Counted from the first letter of the stretch, positions 13,245-34,286 are shown. The stretch is 64,000 nucleotides of DNA from Cheilinus undulatus (GCF_018320785.1 NC_054877.1:24286329-24350328), one strand, 5' to 3'. Made by a program: numbers and translations. Notes: a model not told the origin generated them from the letters alone.

Positions 13245-13906
13245 TAGGGCAGGGAAATTAATCACAAATTAATAAATCACAATATGGCCTGCTGCAATTT
13301 TCAAATCGCAGAAGTTGCAATATTTCTTTAACTTGAAAGGTGTCAAAATACCAGTTCTATAAATTAATATTTGTGCAGTGGCAGAGATTTTATGCACATT
13401 ATGCAAACATTCAAGTGTCCATTTTTTTAATGGTTTACAAAATTCTCCTTTTTGTGTTTTATATATGGTTTTTTAATCAAAATGAGTGACATAAAATTAT
13501 GCCCTTAAACAAAGCAAATGACATCACATTTGCAATACAAGCAAAAATAGTAAGCTCATTCTATCTAAAACTGATGAAGCCTAGCATTACTTCACAAAAG
13601 TCATACCCCAGCTGTGATCAGCTGGTAGCCAGCCCCACCACCTCCATCCCAGCTGCCTCCTTTATAACTTAAAGCTTGTTGCAGTCCCATATTCAGATTT
13701 CTGCTACTATGGATTAATTGCTTAAAATAACTTGAAATAATTTCATTGTTTTCAATACACATGGTCTAATTTATGGAATTATTTATTGCTTGAATGTGGA
13801 GAAAAATACATGAGACTGACCCAAGAATAATCGCGTATTAAATCACAATTGCAATATTTGGGAAAAAAAAGGCAATAAGATTATTTTTGCAAATCGTTCA
13901 GCCCTA
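13245..13906. mobile_element. hAT-type MITE
   Basis: Ends TAGGGCAGGGAAATTAATC and, read inward from the right, TAGGGCTGAACGATTTGC. Flanking 8-bp duplication GTGTGCAC / ATGTGTAC (6 of 8). No coding capacity. Confidence 0.65.
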
Positions 13907-14369
13907 ATGTGTACCATGGGGTTGTTTTGTGCTACAGATCTTCTTGAGTTTGGATGTAGCCATGAGACTGCTTCTCTCAGTTCAATTTCAGTGTCCTGCT
14001 TTGATTTGAATTTTAACTTGATTGAGGCAATAGCAGAAAAAACCTGTATCACACTTGAAGGATGTTGCAAAAGGGTGTGGCCAGGGCTCTCCTGCCTTTT
14101 AGTGGGTACTTGTTTCCATTCCAATCCAAAGCGGCACATAAGGGGGGATTAAAGGGAGACACTTCCGAGGCCCAGCCAAACAGGGGGCCAAAGGAGGTCA
14201 GGAAAATCATTTTTCATTGTTAAGTTAATCTCATGTCTAGTCAGCATTCTTGCACCCCCTGCATATCTTGCAACCATACTCTCCATACACATGGACTTGT
14301 ATAAACTAGAACAAATACCAAACAAGAGCCTGTACATCTTAATTTTTCATTCTTTTTTCAGTTTTATTT

Positions 14370-14490
14370 TTTTATTCAATGTTTAGTTCCTGTACACTGA
14401 GAGCAAAGCTAACTGGAGTCAAATTCCTTGTTGTGTAAGCATACTTGGCCAACAATGCTAATTCTGATTTTTTAAAATGTCCTAGAATAA
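14370..14490 (+). repeat. Tail of a common teleost dispersed repeat
   Basis: Contains CCTGTACACTGAGAGCAAAG and GTCAAATTCCTTG then a TTGGCCAACAATGCTAATTC end, recognised as the 3' part of a widespread fish repeat that usually ends in a short ATTCTG-type tail. Confidence 0.5.
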
Positions 14491-16779
14491 TGAAAGAATA
14501 AAACTTTTGGATGTGAAAAGGCAAAATGTTAACCAAACAAGTCAAATTACCAAGCTGTCAGTCAAATTTCCTTTCCTTTCGCTGGATATTTGTTTTTTGT
14601 TTAGCTGCCACAGATTTGATGAAAAGCTTTTTTAAAAACTGAAAGAATAAAGTTCCACTCATTGAAGTCAACTTGAACAAAAGTCTTTTAATGTCAAAGT
14701 GGGCAACTCTGCAGAGTATGTTCTAGAACAGATGCTAAATGGACTGTGTTGAAACAGTTTGGCCTAGCAGGTTTTAAAGTTCAAGAATAAATTTCCACAT
14801 CTGAGAAGCAAAGTTGTATTTATGTTCACTTTACTTAAAGGTGTGTCTTATTGGCTGAAATACATAAAAAAGAAACACTGAGAACAGCTTTCCGAAAGTC
14901 TACCAACAAAAGAAAAGAAACTGTCGAAGTGCAAACTTAACTCTTCATTCAAAATCAAAGTTTAAGCTGTAAACTCTAGAGCGGTTTGTCTGAAATGTCC
15001 TGTAATCACTAGATAATGAATTACTGAGCAAATTATTTTTTTGTGTTTTTAATTATAACTTAATCCACACACACACACAACCTTCAAACATTTTAAATCC
15101 TAAAAAGAGCCTGCTTAATGCTATTGATTACGGAATCATTCAAAGAAAGAGTTCCTTTACCAAATGCAGTGATGCTACATTTAAAACAAATGCAAACAAA
15201 TGAGCAGACATTCCATCAGTAATAAATACATGCATCCATTGTCATGTCTTCCATCAGCAAAATGAAGATAAATCCTTTCTCTACCAACACTTCAAACAAC
15301 TCATTATGTAGGCTTTGATGGGATTAATAGCACTGTAACAATCAGGAGAAAATAATATAGCAAACTGTTAACCATGTTCTTAGAAGAAGTAACAAAAATG
15401 AAAACAGCTAATGGTGCAAAACAGTCATGTAAAAATACAGATTATCAGTGGATTTTCTCTAGTTCCAATTTAACTAATAAAAAAAAGCATTTCAGAAAAG
15501 CAAAAACACAGGCATAATACCAACAAAGATGATGGTACATAAAAAGTGATGGTCCACTAGTCATTAACATACGATTGTGTTGTCCCATTTATTGAGAAAA
15601 TGCTAATATCCTGGCTGTCAGTGTTTACCATATTTCAAAACAATGATATCTAAAGGAATTAACATAAAAATTTCATGATACAAAGTGTGCAAAGAAGACA
15701 AACACAAAAGGGAAAATAAAGCCTGAGGAAAATCAAAAGATCATCTTCCCATGCTATCATACAATCTCATAACAGGTAGTGGCCCAAAGCCTTGTTCTGA
15801 TGCTCTATTAAGGGTCAGTTTAACATTAATTATTAACAGTGCATTTTATCAATAGATAAAATTACTGGCCAGTCGTTGTTAATTAGAACTTTCTAAATAT
15901 AACTCTCATTAATGTTTCTCAATTTTAACAATAGTAACTTCATAATCAAGAGTGCAAATGGATCAGCTGAGAGAAACAATTTCTATTTAATATTATATGG
16001 AGAGGTGTTCCCAAGAAAGAGTGAATCATTTCTGAATATTTGATCAGGTTTATACAAAAGTTCCTACAGAGGCTCTCTAATCCTTAAAAATAATTTACAC
16101 ACAAAAAAATGCAGTACTGAAAAATTACAAACATCAGGGGAAGAACTTAAAGCATCAGTGTGGCATTTAGCTGCCCCGGAAATCTGAGGCCCCCATTACA
16201 GCCAATATAGATGTAACTGTCCTAATATTTAACACAAAACACAGTGTAGACATGTGATAAATATTTATAATACTGTAGCCATTATTTAATCTATCCTTTC
16301 ATTTCTACAGTTTTAGTAAGTAAAACGTGTGTGATTTTAATATAGGTCTAGTCATACTGGGCTTGTCTCTATGGTAGGAAAAAATCTTAGAAGTATCAAC
16401 ATTTATCAACAAATCCAGCGTTGATAAACGAGTCAAGATCTCAAGACAACAACCAAATTGACTTAAATTGAGAAAAGAGGGCATAATGAAATGGTTGGGT
16501 GCACTTCCTTTTAGGACTTCCATAGTATTGGATGTAAAAATCTTGTATCATGTTGCTACACTGATGTCATCACTACTAATAGAGATTAACTTTAAAAAAA
16601 AGCTTTACAAAAGTCATTACATTGAGAGCAGAAGCCATACTGAAAGAAAGGCAGTTTGTGTGTGATGCAGTGTGTGTGTCACTTCAAATCATAAATTATC
16701 TAATGAGACCACCACAGATTCAAAGAGCTTCTTTTTCATAATAAACACTTATTTAAAAGCAAAACTTAAAAAACTCATG

Positions 16780-16785
16780 TTTATT
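16780..16785 (-). terminator. Candidate poly(A) signal of cdk5
   Basis: AATAAA on the - strand about 330 bases after the cdk5 stop. Other AT-rich hexamers occur nearby, so the true cleavage site is uncertain. Confidence 0.3.
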
Positions 16786-17114
16786 TGAATCTTTGGGAGG
16801 GAAGTTTTGTTGAAAACCATTTCCACAGGTATAACATCTATTCAATGAAACACAAAGAGCATCCTCCCGCATTAGTGCTAATTGGCTGGGAGGCCCTATT
16901 TGTACCAAATTAAACAGACATGCCACTTAAAAGAACCTAAAACCTTGCAGAGCCACTAGGACTTTGTTCCACACTGAGGCACAGCAGAATTACAGCAGGG
17001 GGCTGTTTGAAAACCAGTGAAGGATTTACCTTGTTGAGAGTGGTCCTAATGACCCAACACAGAGAAGGATGATTGATTCTGGTGGCTGAGGCTCAGGGAG
17101 AGGCAATTTAGCAT

Positions 17115-24931
<7,817 letters not shown>

Positions 24932-25140
24932 TTTTTGGCCAGTACAGCCAGCCTTGACAAAGCCAGTAAACCAGTAGCAGAGAAAAAAGCCCCAAAATGG
25001 GGATAATAATCTACAGCTAGCTTTAGCTTATAGCTATCTGCTGTTGCTTTTACAGGTCGCTCTGCAGCCAAGCTTGGCTGGTCGGTCATCTAGAGGTGAA
25101 AAGAGGAACTGCAACGATCTGAACGCCCACAATTTCGAAG

Positions 25141-25660
25141 CATCTCACAAACATACCTTCCTGAGACCGTGCATGTACATATGGGAACATTATATTTTAG
25201 CTCTCCTACAACGGAATAATGATTTTTGCTTTGTTTTTCTTTTTTCTATAATTGCCAATTACGAAAAATTTGCTTTGAAAATTTCAGGAAAAAGTCCTGG
25301 CAATTTTCGGGAAATTTGCTTTGAAATTCTCAGTATTTTAATGGAAATTTGGAGTGTGTATTTGGATTTTTGGGGAAATTTGATTAGGAATGTAAGGAGG
25401 GGTGGAGAATATATTTTTCCATATTTGGAGATTTGATTTAAAAAATTATAGGGAAAATTTGATTTGCAATTTGGGGGATTTTCTTGTTATTTCTGAAGAA
25501 TTTACATTGGGTTTTTTTTGGGGGGGGGGGGGGGGGTGTAAATTGTTATTGGATTCATGATAGTTTCACTGAAAAGGTTTGGGAATATTTGATGAAATTT
25601 GTGGGTACCTTTAAGTTATTTCTTTAAGTTTTAAGGAATTTGTGTAGCTATTATACCGCA
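25141..25660. repeat. AT-rich repeat with AAATTTGCTTTGAAA units and a G17 run
   Basis: GAAAAATTTGCTTTGAAA and GGAAATTTGCTTTGAAA occur 46 bp apart near 25264 and 25310, followed by variants of GGGAAATTTG. A run of 17 G follows 8 T at 25520-25536. Similar wording returns near 48640-48850. No convincing gene. Confidence 0.4.
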
Positions 25661-25930
25661 CCTCAAATATACCATATACAGAACTGGTTCTTTGGACGCC
25701 CACTTCACAGCCTGTCTCTGACATCCCCTGTTATCTGGAACTTGGCCTTCAGTTTGGAGATAGTACTAGGGCTCACTCCAAACAATGCCACAACTTGGTT
25801 TTGCAGAACACCAGCTTGATGTTGCCCTATCGCACAGGCCCTATCCAGATCAGTCAAACATGGCATGCCGATTCTTCGAGCACACACCTACTGACCACTG
25901 TAGCAGGGCCCATGCTTTCCTGGGGGTACC
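25660..25930 (-). pseudogene. Transposase fragment, helix-turn-helix part (Tc1/IS630-like)
   Basis: On the - strand the peptide DLDRACAIGQHQAGVLQNQV continues as VALFGVSPSTISKLKAKF, a helix-turn-helix DNA-binding domain like that of Tc1/IS630 transposases. Only about 60 residues remain and the catalytic domain is missing. It lies between cdk5 and abcb8. Confidence 0.6.
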
Positions 25931-26192
25931 AGAAGCTCAAAACAAGAGTCAATAGCAATAGCAAAATAAGCTGTTTGGCATTGGCAGAGAAGATCTGGCA
26001 AATTTTTCATGGATACAACCCACATACTCAGCTCTGCTACTCATCCCACAAATGCATGTTCCTTACAAATATGATGCCACTTAAAAGGGAAATTAACAGT
26101 CTTTCCAATAGTATAAGATTTATGCCAAGAAGCACTGTTACAACAAATAGTCTACCAAAATCAAATTTCCTTACCGTTCATGCTAAGTTTTA

Positions 26193-26504
26193 CCCCTTAA
26201 AGCCTGTTGTATCATATTTGATACGTACTTTTATGATACCTCTATCTAATCAATATGATCATAAATTACAAAAAAAAAAAAAAAATCTGAATACAATCTG
26301 AAAAATGATGAAAACACCCTCAAGTGGATTATCTGTTACCAGAAACACCTAATGTGATATAAAAAATATATATGTTAAATTTTATGGAAATTTGGATTTT
26401 TTATTTTTTATTTTTTGGATTTCAGTATAAAGTGAAATAAACATTTCAGTTCCAAAAAAACAGATATTTTTTGGCTACAATTTGTGTTTTCAGGCTTTAA
26501 GGGG
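26193..26504. mobile_element. piggyBac-type MITE (copy 1)
   Basis: Inverted ends CCCCTTAAAGCCTG and CAGGCTTTAAGGGG, followed by TTAA at the right and a mutated TTTA at the left. AT-rich interior with GATTTTTTATTTTTTATTTT. Shares ends and interior words with 61763-62022. Confidence 0.7.
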
Positions 26505-27097
26505 TTAATAAGCAGCCCCATCACATATGCCAAAGTTACAAGCTGTTCAATAAAACAGTCATTAAAAAGTTTCTGTGTACAGAAATGATCATTTTAGGTT
26601 TACAGTGATGCCAATAAAGCAGTTCCTCCCTGGGTGACACATCTAAACAGAACATATGATTGCAGGAAGGAACTGAGGCCCAGAGTAGATATAATATTTC
26701 TGTTTTCTGTATCCCCAGGCACACTGGACAATTCAAACTGTAGGACCACTGTAACAAATGGGACAATCTTCAAAAATATCCACCTTGAAATGAGCTCAGG
26801 TGTTAAGTCTTTCAGAGCCTGGTTTTTGTGGCAAGAGCTGGGGATTTAAACCATACCAAGAAAAACAAATACAGCAACAATATTAAAATAAGATTTAATT
26901 ATTTTTATCCTGTCCAATATTTTAACATGTAATTCAACTGGTTCAGAGAAAACAATGACAGAAACCCCTCTTTAAGTTAAATACTGTACAATTGTGAAGG
27001 TTTTTCATTACAGGAGGCTGATCTAGTTGGTCCACTTATACATTTACATACCTACATTTGACATACTCTCATAAAACTAAATCTGGTTGATTTATGC
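26505..27097. other. Intergenic DNA between cdk5 and abcb8, nothing recognised
   Basis: No exon-like frame or identifiable repeat seen. Confidence 0.4.
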
Positions 27098-27103
27098 TTT
27101 ATT
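27098..27103 (-). terminator. Candidate poly(A) signal of abcb8
   Basis: AATAAA on the - strand about 105 bases after the abcb8 TGA (27210-27208). Fits a short 3' UTR. Confidence 0.5.
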
Positions 27104-27207
27104 CTTATATAATTTATCTGTTTTTTGAGTCTTGCCTATACACTTAATTTAAAAAAAAAGACATCTCATTAGTGTCTGCAGATCTAAGTAAACAAATTTT
27201 GGTGTGC

Positions 27208-30200
27208 TCATTTCTTCCCCTCTGTTCTTTGCCTGCGGATCAGATCAGAATAAAGTCCTCCTTTGCCCAGCAGTTCAAGATGAGTCCCAGCCTTAAAAGA
27301 GTAAGAGAAGATGTTAAATATATCAAAAGATTATTATACTGTTATCACATTAAAATGGATGTAACTAGTATTTAATATTTTGTCAATTTATTGTACAACT
27401 TATTGGAACTTGAAAGGAAATGAAATGCTTCCTCACTTCCACAATGCGGCCATTACTCATTACACAAATGAGATCAGCGCCCTGGATGGTGCTCAGTCGG
27501 TGGGCGATGATAAGCACAGTGCGACCCCTTGTGGCCCTGTCCAGAGCCTCCTGCACCACCCGCTCTGATTCTGCATCTAGGGCGCTGGTGGCTTCATCCA
27601 GCACCAGGATGTTAGGGTTTTTGATCAAGGCCCGGGCGATGGCAATGCGCTGCTTCTGGCCTCCTGATAAAGTCACACCTCGCTCACCTGGGGATTATAA
27701 ACCTTGATCTTAATATTAAGTTATATACTTAATTGGATCAAGTACTTGACAAAAGCCCAAATGAGTTCACATACCAACTACAGTGTTGTATCCGTCTGGG
27801 AACGCTGTTATGAAGCCATGAGCATTGGCTTGCTTAGCTGCAGAAATAACCTCAGCATCTGTGGCTTCAGGCATCCCGAAGCGAATGTTCTCCATGATGG
27901 ATGACCCGAACAAAACCGGCTCCTGTTAAGACACAGAGAGAATATTGTGAAACTGGTCAGCAAATGGCAGGTCTTTATATCCCTGTTTTTAAAACTATGA
28001 TGAATTAATGATGAGCAATCTTAACCTGATTGATGAATCCAATGACTTGCCCCCTCAGCCAGGACAGATCAAGAGTTCGGATGTCCAGTCCGTCTAACAT
28101 GATGACGCCATTTGTTGGGTCATAGAAACGCTCCAGTAAGGACGCCACGGTTGACTTTCCTATAATGTAATGGATTGTAGAATTGGAAATCCTTTCAAGC
28201 TCACCATCACGTTTTGAACATGTCACATTTTCATATAGAATAGTTTTCTATGAACTTACCGCCTCCAGATTCTCCAACAATAGCTACAGTTTTACATGGA
28301 GGCAGCGTTAAATTAAACTTGTCCAAGACCTGTTGGCCTGGTCTTGTTGGATAACTGTGAATACACAAGAAGAAACATGAATGTGGATGGTTATTTCCTC
28401 GTTTGGTTTATTTTCTACGTTGAGAAACCATGAGGTCCCAACCTGAAGGAAATATTCATAAAGTCCACTCTTCCTGTCAAAGAGTGGGAGGGAATGCGTC
28501 CTCCTCCAGAGAGCGGGATAGTTGGCTTTAGAGCGAGGTATTCAAAAACCCGAGCACCAGAGCTTATTCCTCTCACCATCTGTTACACATGTTACAATTA
28601 GTTTCTTATTTCAGAATTATATTTATGTGCAGATACTATAATACTGTGTACACATATACAAGTATATCTTACCTGCCCAAAAAGGATTGAGATACTTGCC
28701 AGTGACCTAAGCATTAAGAAAATGCAGTATTCATAACATTAAACTGGTTCATGCTTCTGCCAGTTTCAACATGAAGTAATCATGATGGAATAGGTTGTCT
28801 TATTTTACCTCTGGACAGTCTGAGAAGCAACCAAAAAGGACATAAGGTCTCCAGGAGACATTTCATTGCTTGAAATTAGAGTCCCTCCAGCAAAAATAGT
28901 TCCAAGTACAATGCCTGCAAGCATACAGCACACAGAGAAGGGTCAGGACATCCTGAGACACAGTACCTTTTATCTAAACACTGTGTATTACTTAGAATAT
29001 TAAAATACACTCACAGTTTAGTGCAATGTTTGATAGTCCTTGGAAGACTGCAATTCCAGTGCCAAGATTTTCATTCATTTCACATGATTTGTCAACTTCG
29101 TAGGCATATAACCTACAGGAAAAGGGTACAGAATTATTATTTTTACTGTTTTTTAACCTCAGATTTGTCTTTATAGTATAGATCCTTCCTCAAGGCTGCC
29201 AATTATGGAAAAGGTTAAAGGTTAAAGCTTACTGGAGCCCAGAGTCATGAAGGGGCCCATAGTGGTTAGCAAAGACATGGTCAATCCTAAATTTAAGCAA
29301 TTATGCACTTTGTATACATCTTTTTTGAGGATATAATTTTTGACTTTCTATGCCTTTATTGATAGAGGAGGGCAGTGAATAGAACTGGAAACAGGGATGA
29401 GAAAGAAACAGGAGAGAGGCGGGAAAGGAGCCACAGGTTGGATTTGAACCGCAGCCATACTGGGTGAGACATGATCACTCGGCTGTCTGCGCCCCAGAAT
29501 GTATACTTTATCTTCTTAAAATTAAATGAGCTTTTAATTTGTTATATTGACACTGTGGATGGACTTGGACAGCATTGTCAGTGTATATAGCAATACTCAG
29601 ATCTGCAAACACTTGTTTGTCCACCCCAAAGCTGACTGGAGCTAGGGTCAGGAGGTGAATGTCCACCACAGGGCCATTGCTAACACTACAGATCAACTGT
29701 ATATGCATTAAGATTATTAAACAGCATCTGGTGAGGGCCCAGTCATTTCTGTGGGCATGTCTAGTCTTACTTACTGGAGCTCCCTTTCTTCCATTGCAAA
29801 GGCTTTCACTGTCCGCACATTGCCCAGGGCCTCGTCCGCCACTCCTGTCGCTTTTGCAACCTTAGATCAAACACAGACAATTTTTTTTTTTTTAAACCAA
29901 CGCCAACAACAACAATCCTATGTCCATTGCCAGACTGTATTAGTTTAAATGGATATTTTGATATTTAAAAATGCTGAGATTATATGGTACTCCATAATTT
30001 TAACTGTGTTTGCCACAAGAGATTTCAGTCTCAGTTGCCCCTTTGTGTCTAAAGTTGTTCATGCTGCTGGTACAGACCAATAACAATGAAAACTTAATGT
30101 TTCAAACAGCAGTCAGAAGAAAACTACTCTCTTTAACCTCTGACCTACAGCTGCTTATACTGGGTGTCACTGGAAGAATATAAATGGCAATCAGAGTGAG

Positions 30201-33200
30201 AATTAATCATTTTAAACAGAAACTTTGCATTAATATTAAAAATAAAGAATTTGGAACAAAACCACTATCTTTCAGGGAGGAACTATAGTAAATCTGCCTC
30301 AAAAAATCCGACATTTTCAGTTATCCTGACATGCCAGTTACACTGTTTCACGTTTCTAATGCACGGCCATTTTAAATTTTTGGCTTCAATGATATTGTGC
30401 CCCCTAATGGCATGGCAGTGAATTTCAAAACTATAATCAAGACGTAGTATACCAGAACAATATATTGTTCAAAGATTCTGAATATCAATTCTACAATTAG
30501 TATCACCTGTTCTTGAGCCAAACGGGACAGTTTACGAAGGAATGAGCCAATGAGGGCCCCTGCTCCCACCAGACAGGGGAGGACCACGACTGTCAGACCT
30601 GTCAGTTTGGGGGAGATGACATAGAGAGAGACAAAGCATCCAACTGTCTGTGTGATACTCCGCAGACCCTAAAAGGAAGCATAAAAGAATTATTATAAGG
30701 CTCTATCTTTAATTAGCAATGTCCAAAATGACAAACGTAGCACTTTATACCTGAGAGATGACCAACTTAAAGGATGACTTGAATTCCTGAATATCAGCAG
30801 TCAAACGGTTCACCAGCTGACCAGTTTTATTGGCATCAAAGAAAGCCACATCTTGCCTAAGAGGGAGAAGAAATCTGTGATCAGTTGGCCTGAGATGTAG
30901 TACAGCAATAAGCATAACAGATGAGGTTAGCATCAAAATGAGTGGCTTTTACACTGGGAGAAAAGTACCTGAGTAAGGATGCAAAAAGTGTCTTCCTCAT
31001 GTCTGCTGCCACTCTCTCCCCCACTCTTGAAAGCAGGATGATGTAGCCACTTGTCAGCAGGCCCTGAATAAAAAAAGTGGTGAACGAAAGTTTTCCAAAA
31101 AGCAGTCTTAAAAAGTCACAATTTTCTGAGAGAAAACAAGTTTATCCAAACAATCCTAATTTCTCTTTTCATTTCATAAAAAACAACCATAGAGTATATA
31201 TTCTAAAGTCACGCTTTGATAGAGCTGAAAAAATGGATACACTTGCAATAAATATACTATCTTTTAGGTTGAAAAACATCCAGCCATATAGGTTATTGGG
31301 GAAACAGGCCCAAACAATTATGTAGAAGAAATTAAAATAAGTCCTGATTTTAATTAAAGCATACAGTACAACAAAGAAGTGGATATTTCAGAACCCTTTT
31401 AAAAATGGCACCCCTGCATTTGTTCTCAGCTTAATTACAGAGAAATAAAAGCTAAGCCCCCAGATAATCATTACTACATTGAAGCTAAATTTTGTAGGGC
31501 TCTTTCCAGTCTCTAACATTGTATGTAGTGCAACTGCTAACAACATTTTAACATGTTTATGTTTACTTACCTGGATGGCATAAAGCCCTAGTAATTTTAG
31601 TGCAGGGCCCTTTATCTCCTGGACATAACTTCTTGTTTGTTCTCTCAGGAAACGTGCCACAACATTCACCAGATCCCCAAGCATCAGTGGGATTTGAATA
31701 TTTAGGATGGCTGCACCAAAAGCCAGCTGATAAGAGAAATACATATTTCATTCATCCTCATAAATGTTGTGCCCTTTTGTCTAAATACTTATAAAACACA
31801 AGTAACCAGATGCAGGCTCACCACCACAGCTCCGATGAGAGCAAACATTTGAGGTTTGACGAATTCCCACAGGATATGCCATTTGAAGTCAGGCACTGGG
31901 TTTTTGGCGACAACTTCCACAGGGACGTTGTTATTCTCATCTGCCTCGCAGTAGGCGACATGGCAAAACAGACGTGCAGAGACAGTGAGTACTGCTGGTC
32001 CCAGGATAAACTTCAGAGACACTCCTGGGGATTTGGATGTCTGGGTGGTGGACTGGCGGACAGCTCGACTGGTGAGGCTCAAAAAACGAGTGACTGCATT
32101 TCCAGGTTGATGTGAGGAGCTGTAAGTTTTAGATCCTGGAGTTTTATACCCCCTAAAAACAGAATTATTATATAGTTACTATTGGCACGCAGTAGTTTAT
32201 ATTAACAGTGTTAAAAAGGGTAATCAAACCAAGACGTTACATCAGTGGTTCTCAAATGGTGTAGCAAGGCACACTGGTGTGCCATAGGAATTTATACTAC
32301 CATAGGTAATTACTACCACTATCCAATAACAAAAAACAGAGCAAAACAGGCATAAATGACAACAGAATGACACTGATGAAGTCAGAGGTAGAATAAAGGA
32401 GGAGCTGGGGTGGAGGAGGGTTGTAAAAAGCAGCTTGCAGAGAGAGGAGCAAAGTGTAGACGGGCTTTGGATAGGGACGTGCAGTCAGCTTATGAAGACT
32501 TTCGTTAGATCAGCTGATCTTAATTATATGGCAGTGCTTGATTCATGGCCTGCCTGAATTAACACTATATACTTAATTTACTGTCATATGTAAGAGGCTA
32601 TTTTGTAAAGATATAGTTGTGGTGTGCCTTTAAATGTTGGTTTGCTCTTTGGTGTGCCTTGAGCAAAGAAAGATTGAAAACCACTGCTTTACATCATGCC
32701 CCCATCCCCTTCTGATCCAACTTAAAGCCGCAAATAGCACCAATTATCACTGTCAGTTATTATTTTGCTAATTACACAGAAATTGCAATATGAGGGGTTT
32801 TCAAAATGGGCAGCACGACAGGTAGGAATTATTTTACTGGCATGCACACAAACGTAAAGTGGGAATGTGATGATTAAATTTTGTTAATTCTTAAAACAGA
32901 ACAGACTCGTCTACTCGGAGAATATGCATCCAGCAGATGCTTTTAACATCTGCTCGATAGACTCAAAATGATAAAATGAATTCAAAAACAAATTTTCACT
33001 ATTGTGTGATGTTGTGTACGCTTCGAATTACTGACCTGACTTTCACCTTTTGAGTTTATCATTTTTACTGTTGAACCGAAATATCCATATCACAAACACA
33101 AAATACTATTTTAATATCTCTCAAACAAAAGAAAACCAGTCTGTTGAGATAATGTACGGAAAACCTAGAAATCCAGTTCTTACAGAAGAGATTAAATATG

Positions 33201-33365
33201 ACCCGAGTAGTAAATACTTGTCGTAACTAAAAGAGGTAAACCCTCGGTCACATAACCCTACCGTGAAAATTTCCATGTTTCTGCAGTTATATTGCACCGA
33301 GTGTACAACACCAATGACCGCCCAGAAGCAGTAATGCTTGTTCTACAACAAAATAATTGAAACAT
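27208..33365 (-). CDS. abcb8: ABCB8, mitochondrial ABC half-transporter, complete, 16 coding exons
   Basis: Inner-membrane half-transporter linked to mitochondrial iron handling and the mitoKATP complex (family knowledge). Exons on the - strand: 33365-33262, 32152-31822, 31726-31571, 31063-30969, 30856-30751, 30668-30507, 29860-29775, 29112-29015, 28914-28809, 28706-28673, 28579-28443, 28354-28260, 28159-28026, 27922-27775, 27687-27437, 27291-27208. Total 2127 nt, 708 aa, in frame throughout. Exon 1 encodes a presequence [20 protein letters not shown], rich in R/S/T and poor in acids, preceded by two in-frame stops. The membrane domain includes [14 protein letters not shown] and [13 protein letters not shown]. 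The ATPase has Walker A GESGGGKST (499-507), Q-loop Q548, signature LSGGQ (604-608), Walker B ILVLDE (624-629), D-loop SALD and H-loop H660. All catalytic motifs are intact. It is head to head with atg9b. Confidence 0.96.
29335..29495 (-). mobile_element. tRNA-derived SINE copy (2), in abcb8 intron 7
   Basis: Read on the - strand: GGCGCAGACAGCCGAGTG (A-box region), GCGGTTCAAATCCAAC (B box), CT-rich body, then CTATCAATAAAGGCATAGAA. Same order as the copy at 52858. Confidence 0.7.
32243..32686. mobile_element. hAT-type MITE in abcb8 intron 1
   Basis: Ends CAGTGGTTCTCAAATGG and GATTGAAAACCACTG, with a flanking 8-bp duplication CGTTACAT / CTTTACAT (7 of 8). The internal words GGTGTGCC occur near both ends. 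No coding capacity. Confidence 0.82.
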
Positions 33366-34286
33366 GTTTTATTACTGATAAGGAGCGCATTAGGTTAAAA
33401 TACTCTTTAAGCTCTGAAGTAATCCAGACGCAACCTGCGAGCTGCCATATTGCCCATGACCCAGAGTGCATTTCTGTGTGTGAAGGGGATCCAGCTTTGA
33501 CCAAGACTATTGATTTGTAGCCACAAGACTTTGGTTTAATTCTGGGCAGGCAACAGTGTGATTGAAATTGCATTTTTTGGTTAACATCAAACTAAAATAG
33601 AGTAATAAACGAGCATAATGTGTAAAAACTCCAAAAAACTACAAAACATACTCGGAAATGACGTCTTGTTAAGCAGAAGTGACGTCAATGACGTTTTGTT
33701 GACATTTGTTTGTGAAAGACAAAAACAGACACTCGCAGGATGGTGTGTTTGTGAAGCAATGTAACGGACCTCTTGGTGGACTTAAAACCTCCGTGTCGTG
33801 ATTGAAACTTAGGTGTATTTATTAATAAAGCTCAGGTCAATATTGGACTTGAAGAAGGGAGGAGAAAGAAGATCCAGACCAGCAGATGGACGAAGGGAAC
33901 AAAACAAACCGTGTCACCCGGACTACATGAGAGGCTGAATCATTCACAGGCTAAATAACAGCCAAACAGTTGACATTAAATTCAGAGCCGTTCTACACAG
34001 GTCGGACTAAAATTCATTAGTTTACCCAGCTTTAGTTCTTTAACTTAAGTCTTAACGGCTTCCCAGTAAATAGCATGTTACCATGGTAGTGTAGGGTTTC
34101 ACGAGCGTTGTCCGTTAGACTAGCAAGCTAGCACGCTAATGTTAGCCATTGCTAACATTACCCTTGTAGCAGAAACAGGAGTAATTAGCAAGATAATGTT
34201 CTGAATTTTCAGACTCCCCTCGTTTCTTGAAGTCTTAATCGCAAGAAGGTCGCCAGTGAGAAGAAACGTTAAGAATGTGAAGCATA
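33366..34286. promoter_or_regulatory. Shared head-to-head promoter region of abcb8 and atg9b with CRE cluster
   Basis: The 921 bp between the two start codons must hold both 5' UTRs and promoters unless further non-coding exons exist. Three CRE/ATF-type cores lie within 37 bp: TGACGTC at 33659, the full palindrome TGACGTCA at 33680 and TGACGTT at 33689. A GCTAGC/TTAGC-rich stretch lies at 34120-34160, in the probable atg9b 5' UTR. No clear TATA box was found. Confidence 0.6.

Larger units (their letters stand above)
10643..17114. other. Intergenic region between asic3 and cdk5
   Basis: Apart from the MITE at 13245-13906, a repeat tail at 14370-14490, a poly(A) run near 11177 and a short CA repeat near 15065, I see no gene. 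Its right part includes the cdk5 3' UTR of unknown length. Confidence 0.45.

Noticed and set aside
25044-25436. 130-codon + frame overlapping the cdk5 5' side
   Set aside because: Made largely of AT-rich repeated AAATTTGCTTTGAAA DNA; no homology recognised.
25795-26301. 168-codon + frame
   Set aside because: Antisense to the transposase fragment and running into a MITE; no domain and low-complexity Lys end.
27420-27707. 95-codon + frame
   Set aside because: Antisense shadow of abcb8 exon 15 (LSGGQ/Walker B exon).
33262-33276. Alternative abcb8 start MEIFT in exon 1
   Set aside because: Its phase does not join exon 2 at 32152; the frame starting at 33365 does and gives a presequence-like N-terminus with stops just upstream.
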